Below are positions 49,815 through 56,276 of a stretch of 64,000 nucleotides of DNA, one piece after another (within the stretch, counting starts at the first letter, position 1; each line of letters begins with the position of its first letter). The notes beneath the pieces are model-generated. The model was not told the origin of the DNA, searched no databases, and saw only the letters and a list, made by a program, of their open reading frames with translations. This stretch comes from Patiriisocius marinus (GTDB lineage Bacteria; Bacteroidota; Bacteroidia; Flavobacteriales; Flavobacteriaceae): NCBI RefSeq assembly GCF_008974325.1, contig NZ_BKCG01000005.1, forward strand, positions 186,001 to 250,000, read 5' to 3'. A program made the position numbers and the translations under genes.

Positions 49815-51387
49815 TGGGTGACTCGTCTTTAGGGTTATCGAGCCACGATACTGGAATGCCCTTACTCATTTGGACACCAGTAGATATTCTTGATTTTTCG
49901 GGAAGCATATTATACATCTCGATTTGATTGTAATAAATTAAAAAGCTGACTTGCTGTAATGGATTAATTTTAAAACACCAGGTCACGTGTCCATCTATTA
50001 AGTTTCCATCAAAGTCAAATACTTCTGAAACATTTGCAAAGTTTTGAGGACTCTGACTATTACTCAACGAGATGGTTTTACAGATTTCGGTACCAGTGAC
50101 GGACTTTTCAGTAATCTGTAGTGCATTGATTCTGTCTTCTCCAGAAGCGACCAGCTTGACGTGACCAACCATCGCAGGATTATGCTGGAAGTCTTCACGG
50201 TCTTCATAATATTCTTCGTTTACTGTTACGGTAGGACCAGATTGTAATCCCGAAATGCTAACCGTATCATCTGCAGAGTTGCTCACGCCTATAATTTCTT
50301 CCTTAGAACTAATAGCTAACCCAAGTCCAAAACTTTCAGTTTTAATTGTATCTATTATTTGATGCTTTGGACTAATTCTACAAAACGTTTGATCGCCTCG
50401 ATTCCCCACGTACATTAATCCATTATGCGGATTATAAGCAATAGCTACAGGATCTTTACCTACGCTTAATTTAGTGATGGCTCCAAATCTTACGGTGTCT
50501 AAAACCGAAACAGAATTTGAGTTATTCAGTACCATATACATATTCTTGGTCACTGGATGGAACTGAAACGAAACAATATCTGCCACTACAGAACCTACGC
50601 TTCCTTTTTGATTGCCTTGAAGATCATACACATTGATGGCGCCATCCACAATATTGTGAATGTATAAATCACCTGAATCTGTATCAACTCCAAGTGTTCT
50701 GGCTCCAGGTACTAAAGGCAAATTATTTACTCTACGATTGATGCAAATTTTAGAGATTGTTCCCGAAACTAAATTTGCTGTATAATAACATTGATCCACT
50801 GGATTATAAACGATATCTACTGGACGATTCCCAACAGATTCTCTTCGTAAAATTGTAAAGTCTTGATTTATAAAAACGACTTCATTTGAGACTGAGCAAG
50901 CTATCGCAACTACTCCGTATTCAACACTATTAGTAGATGTATTTACAGCTAAAGCAACTGGACTAACACTGCCTGGAACGCTAAAAATTGTTGAATTAGA
51001 AGCTCTTCTTTCTCCAACTCCATAACCACTTCCAGCTTGAGAAGTACCTTGTGATAAGTCAATAGTCGTAACAAGTTCTCCTGAAGGGTTAACCACCGAG
51101 ACAGAATCTCCTAATTGATTCACTACGTAAAATAAGTCTGTAACAAGATTATAGACCAGCTCTTGTGGTTGCTTATCTACGACTACACTTTTTGTGCCTT
51201 CTTCATTTATAAACATAGGATCAGTAAGCGGTGTGCAAGCAATTGCACCCCAAAGACATACTTTTCTTATGTCCTTAGTATGGTTTGTAACCGTTACTTG
51301 TACAACATCATTCTCTTTTTGAAGTTGCGCGTAGAAACGTTTTAAACTTGCCTGCTTGTCTAACCAAGTATATGTTGCTCTACTCAT
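49798..51387 (-). CDS. YVTN-type beta-propeller protein nested in a jelly-roll-like domain
   Basis: 529 aa, the largest cluster protein. Residues about 60-395 are YVTN-type propeller repeats (KDPVAIAYNPHNGLMYVGNR, NRPVDIVYNPVDQCYYT and others). The flanks, about 1-55 (VQVTVTNHTKDIRKVCLWGA) and 395-529 (FQHNPAMVGHVKLVASGED to FLIYYNQIE), together look like one beta-sandwich split by the propeller. The C-terminal flank resembles the central domain of the 303-aa protein at 54753-55664, including SPQNF. No signal peptide or TM. Could be a capsid or spike protein (inference) with a receptor-binding propeller. Confidence 0.78.
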   Translation of the reverse strand: MSRATYTWLDKQASLKRFYAQLQKENDVVQVTVTNHTKDIRKVCLWGAIACTPLTDPMFINEEGTKSVVVDKQPQELVYNLVTDLFYVVNQLGDSVSVVNPSGELVTTIDLSQGTSQAGSGYGVGERRASNSTIFSVPGSVSPVALAVNTSTNSVEYGVVAIACSVSNEVVFINQDFTILRRESVGNRPVDIVYNPVDQCYYTANLVSGTISKICINRRVNNLPLVPGARTLGVDTDSGDLYIHNIVDGAINVYDLQGNQKGSVGSVVADIVSFQFHPVTKNMYMVLNNSNSVSVLDTVRFGAITKLSVGKDPVAIAYNPHNGLMYVGNRGDQTFCRISPKHQIIDTIKTESFGLGLAISSKEEIIGVSNSADDTVSISGLQSGPTVTVNEEYYEDREDFQHNPAMVGHVKLVASGEDRINALQITEKSVTGTEICKTISLSNSQSPQNFANVSEVFDFDGNLIDGHVTWCFKINPLQQVSFLIYYNQIEMYNMLPEKSRISTGVQMSKGIPVSWLDNPKDESPNVTTY

Positions 51388-52138
51388 TGGCTCTATAATT
51401 TTCTATAAAATTGATAACATCTTTGGTACGCTCAATTTGGGATGCACCAACCATTTCTGGGTTTTTCCCGAACACTTTTGTTACTGCATACACCGCCTCA
51501 ATGGTTGGGAAACCATAATCGAGGTATTGTTTCATTCCGCATAAATCTGCGGTAGTTTGACTGCGTGTATTTAAGAACCAATGACAGCCTTCGTGCGCTA
51601 AAATTGCAACGCGAATAGGAATGGTGTACGACTTAAACAAACGTTGCGATATTTGAACTCTCGGCATTTTGCGATGCGTTCTCGCTGGTGTAATAAGCTC
51701 TGCACCAAAAGGATCAGTTATTTTATCTAAATATTGAAACAGAAATTCGTTGTCGGTACTTTCATAAAAACCAGGAGGTACGTAACCTGCTTTTTGCGCA
51801 AACTGAATCGCAAATTCTAAAAAACGATGTTGGTCATCAGTCGCCCAAACTGCCAGCGCTGGCATCTTTTCTATTTTAACATTGACGATTTCAAATGCAT
51901 CATCATCTACTTCGTTTTTATCAAATACTTCCATTTCCAGTACTTCTGGAGAAACTGGCAGTGCGATCACAAATTCTCGTTTTGAGTTCGCTTTCGCGAA
52001 AGCGGCTTTTCTTCTAAAATAATAGCTATTAGGATGCTCAGGATCATACACACGAATTCCCAACTCAAAAGGCATCAAGGCCTTGATGGTCAGTTTAATC
52101 TGAAAGCGTTCTCTATTTGATGGAATGGTTGTTATCAC
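51380..52138 (-). CDS. Putative zinc metalloprotease (HExxH)
   Basis: 252 aa. N-terminal beta-rich domain (about 1-100) and a helical metalloprotease-like domain with LAHEGCHWFL (HExxH, about 188-192) followed by TTADLCGMKQYLDYGFP, a possible third-ligand region. The palindrome copy at 51989-52004 encodes KAAFAKANSK in the N-terminal domain. No signal peptide, so it is probably cytoplasmic or virion-internal. Could process precursors of the cluster (inference). Confidence 0.7.
   Translation of the reverse strand: MITTIPSNRERFQIKLTIKALMPFELGIRVYDPEHPNSYYFRRKAAFAKANSKREFVIALPVSPEVLEMEVFDKNEVDDDAFEIVNVKIEKMPALAVWATDDQHRFLEFAIQFAQKAGYVPPGFYESTDNEFLFQYLDKITDPFGAELITPARTHRKMPRVQISQRLFKSYTIPIRVAILAHEGCHWFLNTRSQTTADLCGMKQYLDYGFPTIEAVYAVTKVFGKNPEMVGASQIERTKDVINFIENYRANE
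51989..52004. repeat. Interspersed palindrome, copy in the HExxH gene
   Basis: Perfect CGCTTTCGCGAAAGCG, read as AFAKA. Confidence 0.88.
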
Positions 52139-52608
52139 TGAGGATATTGTTGGTGTTGCTTATTTTTAGAACTACTCATTACTGCAAGTCCAATGACTCC
52201 GACAACTACGACGCCACCTAAAACATAAACGATGGTAGGAATCCCTTTTTTCTCTTCTTCTGGAACTTCTGGAGCTCCTAAGTCTACAGAGAAGTCCGAA
52301 GGCAATTCTGTGTTAGCGCCATATCCATCTAAAGGTTTTGGTGTAGTAAACGAATCGATTACTTGACCTATCGCTGTAGCGCCACCAGCTTCTTTATAAA
52401 TCTGACCTACATCTTTAAAGAACTTCGTGCGCTTTGCTTTGCGCTCTATTCGTTTTGGAGCAGATCTTCTTATCGTTCTTCTGGCGATACGTTTTGCTTT
52501 TCGCTTGGCACGTCTTGCTTTACGTTTCTTTTTATTTCCAAAAAAGTCATCATAATCGTCATCTTGTAGATGTCGACTTAAAATGCTTTCTGTTTCTCCT
52601 AAAATCAT
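52135..52608 (-). CDS. Acidic-tag, Arg/Lys-rich protein with C-terminal TM (1)
   Basis: 157 aa. Acidic N-terminal motif (LQDDDYDDFFG), an Arg/Lys-rich stretch (KKKRKARRAKRKAKRIARRT, about 26-60), a helix, a Pro/Glu linker and one TM (GIPTIVYVLGGVVVVGVIGL) near the C terminus. Same layout as 52820-53380. The basic region is suited to nucleic-acid contact, the TM to a membrane. Unrecognised family. Confidence 0.7.
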   Translation of the reverse strand: MILGETESILSRHLQDDDYDDFFGNKKKRKARRAKRKAKRIARRTIRRSAPKRIERKAKRTKFFKDVGQIYKEAGGATAIGQVIDSFTTPKPLDGYGANTELPSDFSVDLGAPEVPEEEKKGIPTIVYVLGGVVVVGVIGLAVMSSSKNKQHQQYPQ

Positions 52609-52617
52609 AAATGGGAA

Positions 52618-52845
52618 TTAGATAATTTGCATTATTCTTAAAGTCGAGGCTCCAGGATTGTAGGTAATTTTCTTATAACCTTTACCCACAAAAGGATAGC
52701 CCTTTGCTTCGCCAGGAAATAAAACCACTCCATTAACCAAAGCTTTTCCTTCTCCCACGTTTTTAATTGAGGCGCTTAAAAAACCATCACTGATTTCTCC
52801 TGAGACCGTTGTGTCAATTTCATTTACTTGTGCTAATATGTCCAT
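52618..52845 (-). CDS. Small beta-rich cluster protein
   Basis: 75 aa from the ATG at 52845 (MDILAQVNEIDTTVSG; a longer start at 52896 would lie inside the previous gene). No TM. Beta-strand pattern GFLSASIKNVGEGKALVNGV and TYNPGASTLRIMQII. Could be a minor structural subunit. Overlaps the preceding gene by 26 bp. Confidence 0.6.
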   Translation of the reverse strand: MDILAQVNEIDTTVSGEISDGFLSASIKNVGEGKALVNGVVLFPGEAKGYPFVGKGYKKITYNPGASTLRIMQII

Positions 52846-53380
52846 TTTGTAATTTTTTGTTTTGAATGAATTTATAAATCCCAAACCCTGTTGCACCTAC
52901 AACTCCCACGACAGCAATTACTTTAACCACTTTGCTCACCTTACTGTCAGATTTTATTGCCTTTTTACTGGCTTCTACTTGTGCAGTTTGAAGTTGTCTG
53001 ACTTCGGCTTTTGCAATAGCAGATAATGTTGTTTTGACAACCGCTGGATTTGATTTTTTAATCAAGTGACTTATGGGTGTCTTTGTTTTGACTGGTGGTT
53101 TTTTAGTCTTGATGACCGCTTTTTTTGGTTGTACCGTTTTCTTACGAATCACAGGAATACTCTTCACTCGAATAGGCGGTAATTTCATAGGACGACCACG
53201 AACGACTCTGGGGCGAATTCGTACAGGTGGTCTGCTTAATTTTGGTTTAGAAGACCGTCTGCGTTTTAATAGTTTTCGAGTACGACGTTTCTTTCTGCGA
53301 CGACGACGTATGCCTCCAAAATTATCGTAGTCTTCGTCCTGATAAACATCATAATCAGTAAGTGCATAGGTATTTGTCAT
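52820..53380 (-). CDS. Acidic-tag, Arg/Lys-rich protein with C-terminal TM (2)
   Basis: 186 aa. N terminus with VYQDEDYDNFGGI, then RRRRKKRRTRKLLKRRR (about 26-45) and a long Lys/Pro-rich stretch to about 110, a helix, and one TM (VVKVIAVVGVVGATGFGIYK) with a basic C terminus. Strongly basic overall. Paralogous in layout, not clearly in sequence, to 52135-52608. Possible DNA-condensing or DNA-membrane linker protein. Confidence 0.7.
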   Translation of the reverse strand: MTNTYALTDYDVYQDEDYDNFGGIRRRRRKKRRTRKLLKRRRSSKPKLSRPPVRIRPRVVRGRPMKLPPIRVKSIPVIRKKTVQPKKAVIKTKKPPVKTKTPISHLIKKSNPAVVKTTLSAIAKAEVRQLQTAQVEASKKAIKSDSKVSKVVKVIAVVGVVGATGFGIYKFIQNKKLQNGHISTSK

Positions 53381-53381
53381 T

Positions 53382-54020
53382 TTATCTCGGCATTGGCATC
53401 GGTGGCTGTCCGTAAGGCATTGGTGGACGTCCCGATTTCATTAATACTACCGCTCCGATACCTAAAACGACCACACCGCCGCCTATCATCAGCATCATAT
53501 TGGTTTTCTTTTTGGCTGCTTCGGCTTTCTTCTTTTCTTCCTCACGACGACGCGCTTCCTCTTGTCTGCGTCTTTCTTCTGCCTCACGACGTTTGCGTTC
53601 TTGCTCTTCTCGCATACGCTGCATACGCATTTCCATATCTCTTTTGGCCGCAGCAGCTTGGGCAGATGCTCTTGCTTGTGCAGCTGCTTGAGCTGCGCCA
53701 CTATTAGATGAACCTCCACGTTTCTTTTTCTTAAAGAGTCCACCTATAATGCCTACAGCACCTTTGGCAATCGCTCCCCAAAATTGGTCGTTCTCTCGTG
53801 ATGAAAAGCGAGCGATTAAATTTTCTAACGCTTTCGCGAAAGCGTAATCTCCATCTTTTAATAGGTCAACCACTTCATTAACGAGTTGCTCTTTTGATGG
53901 TTTACCTTGAAAGAACACATTGCTTTTAGCAAGTAATTCTTGAACAGGTTTTGGATAATTGAGAACCAAATAGGTAAGGTTGTCAATCGCCTGATTGTAT
54001 TGTGATTGTTTATTTGACAT
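53382..54020 (-). CDS. Coiled-coil membrane protein with Arg/Glu repeat region
   Basis: 212 aa. A helical N-terminal domain (YLVLNYPKPVQELLAKSNVF), a Gly-rich hydrophobic stretch (FWGAIAKGAVGIIGGLFKKK, about 80-100), an Ala/Arg/Glu-rich coiled coil (about 100-165) and one TM (MLMIGGGVVVLGIGAVVLMK), then a Pro/Met-rich C terminus. The palindrome copy (53828-53845) encodes DYAFAKALEN in the N-terminal domain. Function unknown. Confidence 0.7.
   Translation of the reverse strand: MSNKQSQYNQAIDNLTYLVLNYPKPVQELLAKSNVFFQGKPSKEQLVNEVVDLLKDGDYAFAKALENLIARFSSRENDQFWGAIAKGAVGIIGGLFKKKKRGGSSNSGAAQAAAQARASAQAAAAKRDMEMRMQRMREEQERKRREAEERRRQEEARRREEEKKKAEAAKKKTNMMLMIGGGVVVLGIGAVVLMKSGRPPMPYGQPPMPMPR
53828..53845. 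repeat. Interspersed palindrome, copy in the coiled-coil gene
   Basis: Perfect ACGCTTTCGCGAAAGCGT, in frame as AFAKA. Confidence 0.88.
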
Positions 54021-54651
54021 TGCTAAAATTGAATTTTAAACCGTGCCCAACTAAAGCGCCTGCGATGAATACCACTCCAAAAAGTAGGAGTTCATCTTTA
54101 GTCACGCTGAAGGTTTTATGCGGTTGTGGTTTAGGTTCTTCTTCTTTTTTCTTTGCTTCTTTACGAATGCGCACTTCGTTCCAAACCATTTGTACTTCCT
54201 GCGCAAGATTCTTGTCATCTGCTTGAGCGTTAGATCGTTTTACGATGGTCTGGTAATAGCGTTCTAAGTCCTTATCTGAATAACTCTCAAACTGGTTAAG
54301 AAAGCTATCTTCATCTCCTGTCCCTGAATAATTAGAATGTCCACAAGCTTTACAGAAATTACTTTCTGTATTGTAAGAGTCGTTGCTGCAAGCACCACAA
54401 AAGTTGTCTTCTTTGGGTTGACTGAGCTTTAATATAGCATCCTTATCGGGATGTAATTGTATGAGCTCTTTAATGACTTTACGCCCTTTTTTGCGAGCAA
54501 GTTCTTTTATAGCTTCAGCTAGGTGTTTAGGTTCTTCTGGCGCTTCAAAACCATACTCAAATAACAATTTTGCAACATCATCTGTATTGTGATAGACGAT
54601 ATAATCGATTCTATTTTGAGCTAGTGAAGGTGTTTGTTTTGAGTTTTTCAT
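54010..54651 (-). CDS. Zinc-ribbon protein with C-terminal TM
   Basis: 213 aa. N-terminal helical part (RIDYIVYHNTDDVAKLLFEY), a double Cys motif CGACSNDSYNTESNFCKACG (about 80-100, zinc-ribbon-like), a charged helix with KEAKKKEEE and one TM (LLLFGVVFIAGALVGHGLKF). Overlaps the downstream gene by 11 bp. The Cys4 site may bind zinc for DNA or protein contact. Not recognised beyond this. Confidence 0.7.
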   Translation of the reverse strand: MKNSKQTPSLAQNRIDYIVYHNTDDVAKLLFEYGFEAPEEPKHLAEAIKELARKKGRKVIKELIQLHPDKDAILKLSQPKEDNFCGACSNDSYNTESNFCKACGHSNYSGTGDEDSFLNQFESYSDKDLERYYQTIVKRSNAQADDKNLAQEVQMVWNEVRIRKEAKKKEEEPKPQPHKTFSVTKDELLLFGVVFIAGALVGHGLKFNFSNVK

Positions 54652-54667
54652 CTTGTTTTCAATAAGA

Positions 54668-54709
54668 ACAGCCAGAGTGTATGGTTTAGGGGAAACCGAC
54701 TCTGGCTGT
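54668..54709. terminator. Nested double hairpin between the 303-aa gene and the rest of the cluster
   Basis: ACAGCCAGAGT (54668-54678) pairs with ACTCTGGCTGT (54699-54709), and inside it GGTTT pairs with AAACC around AGGGG. It sits in the 101-bp gap after the gene ending at 54753 (minus strand). There is no long T run on the minus strand, so it is more likely an attenuator or RNA-processing site setting expression of the 303-aa protein against the downstream genes. Confidence 0.55.
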
Positions 54710-54752
54710 CTGGTATTAGGTACAAAGTCTGGACGAGTTCCTTATTACAGGA

Positions 54753-55664
54753 CTATCGTCTACGACGTCTTACCAATCGAGAAACTGGACGTCTCGCCAC
54801 CGGTTTTCTGACTAGTCTACGACGTTTTACAACTCTACGAGTAGGACGTCTCACCACTCTACGTCTAGGACGTACACCTAATGCTGTCGGTCTTTTTCTA
54901 CGGATTAAATCCAGTTGTGGAAGCCCAGTGGTACGTGGTGCTCTTGAAAGCTCTGCCACGTTGGTACCTTTTAAAAGGTTACCCAGATTTGCTCTAGCTT
55001 TAATCGTGAATGTGAATACTGCCGTCACACCATCTTCTACAGATACACGCAAGGAATCCTGACCAGTAACATCCATCTCGAAATTGTCATCGTCGATGAG
55101 TTGTTGGGTAAAGTTTTGTGGTGAAGTCGCATTACGCGGTTGATACACTCTGGTGGTTTTAGATCCAGAAGCGGTTCTACGGTCAATACGTAGCACGTTA
55201 TCAAATTGCAGCGCGTTACTCACAGAGTATTTCATTCCCGCAATCTTGAACGGATTTGATTTACTCTCTTCGCGTACTTCCTTGTGGCTGGACTCTTCAA
55301 TCTCAACGGTTAGTCCGTTAGGTTGTGCAGCTTCTGCATTACCACCAAAAATGACTGCCTCAGCACGAGCGCCAGATTTATTAGTTACTACAACCGTAAG
55401 GGTTCTGTCGTTAGGATCTATTTTTCCAATGCTCGATTTTGTATAATCGTCATAGGCATCATCATCGTACTCGCCTTCATCAGCGTAGTCGTCGTAATCA
55501 TCATATTCATCTTCGTACTCTTCATCATAACCATCTTCTAAACCTTCAAATCCAGTATCGAAGTCGTCCTCTTCATCGTCGTACATCTCGTCATTATCGT
55601 AGTCGTCATACTGATCTTCAGCAGCTTCTTCGTAACGCATTAATTCGTCGTTATAATCTTTCAT
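54753..55664 (-). CDS. Acidic/Arg-rich protein with central beta-domain, candidate major structural protein
   Basis: 303 aa. Residues about 8-85 are extremely acidic and Tyr-rich (YDDEEDDFDTGFEGLEDGYD), about 92-220 are beta-rich (TLTVVVTNKSGARAEAVIF to AVFTFTIKA), and about 240-303 are Arg-rich (RRVVRRPTRRVVKRRRLVRK). The central domain resembles the C-terminal flank of 49798-51387 (both contain SPQNF and end in F-x-I-hydrophobic strands). First large gene of the cluster, separated by the hairpin at 54668-54709. Could be a capsid-like protein with a charged interior tail. No TM. Confidence 0.72.
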   Translation of the reverse strand: MKDYNDELMRYEEAAEDQYDDYDNDEMYDDEEDDFDTGFEGLEDGYDEEYEDEYDDYDDYADEGEYDDDAYDDYTKSSIGKIDPNDRTLTVVVTNKSGARAEAVIFGGNAEAAQPNGLTVEIEESSHKEVREESKSNPFKIAGMKYSVSNALQFDNVLRIDRRTASGSKTTRVYQPRNATSPQNFTQQLIDDDNFEMDVTGQDSLRVSVEDGVTAVFTFTIKARANLGNLLKGTNVAELSRAPRTTGLPQLDLIRRKRPTALGVRPRRRVVRRPTRRVVKRRRLVRKPVARRPVSRLVRRRRR

Positions 55665-55737
55665 TTGTTTTCATTGTTTGCCTGTTCAAAAAACAGGATG
55701 ATACTTTTGTTTTGGTGTCCAAAAGTGTCTCTAAACA

Positions 55738-55908
55738 CTATTTTTTAGTTGGACTTGCGGTTGCTGGTTTCTTTGCTTCAGCTAATTTTTTAGCTTTCAT
55801 TTTTTGCATCATCGGAGCAATTAAAAAAGTTCCTAATGCGATTCCAGCGACGCCTGCTCCCACACAATACAGAATTGGTGTCCAGGCGATGTCGTTCTTG
55901 TTTGCCAT
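55738..55908 (-). CDS. 56-aa single-TM peptide, first gene of the cluster
   Basis: ATG at 55908, stop TAG at 55738-55740. MANKNDIAWTPILYC, a TM helix with Gly-rich small residues (CVGAGVAGIALGTFLIAPMM) and a Lys-rich tail (MKAKKLAEAKKPATASPTKK). Matches the single-TM plus basic tail layout of the cluster. It lies 73 bp before the 303-aa gene. Confidence 0.6.
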   Translation of the reverse strand: MANKNDIAWTPILYCVGAGVAGIALGTFLIAPMMQKMKAKKLAEAKKPATASPTKK

Positions 55909-56276
55909 TCGTTTAATTATTGATTGATTTCGTTTTGAATTACTTGGCGAGGTCTCTAAACCTTGATTGACTGCGAAGTTGAGAATGAATGGTAGTTTTT
56001 CCGCTGTCGCGAAAGGGACTTTGGGACGGAGGAACTAAACTGTTTATCGAAAAAAAACAGATTACTATTGACTTTAAAAACGTTTTAAAGTATATTGTAT
56101 GAGTAAAGAAATTAAGAGTTTGATTTCGTGGTTAACGAAGTCTTATAACGTCGGTATGTTCGTAGTCAGGATAGGTATTTATTTCTCTGAAGTAAATCTT
56201 TTAACTTTAAAAACAATGATTATGGTAGAAATAGATAGAATTAGTAATTTCCTAGGAAGTGAATTGATAGTTATTT
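55909..56276. other. Cluster upstream region, no convincing gene
   Basis: Contains a degenerate palindrome copy (CCGCTGTCGCGAAAGGG, 56001-56017) and presumably the cluster promoter, but no TAnnTTTG match at good spacing was found. A plus-strand ORF (56099-56317, 72 codons) has no supporting feature and overlaps the recombinase gene 3' end. Confidence 0.35.

Noticed and set aside
43492-55908. Tailed-phage or contractile-injection interpretation of the cluster
   Set aside because: No tail tube, sheath, baseplate, portal or terminase motif was seen; the many single-TM proteins do not fit.
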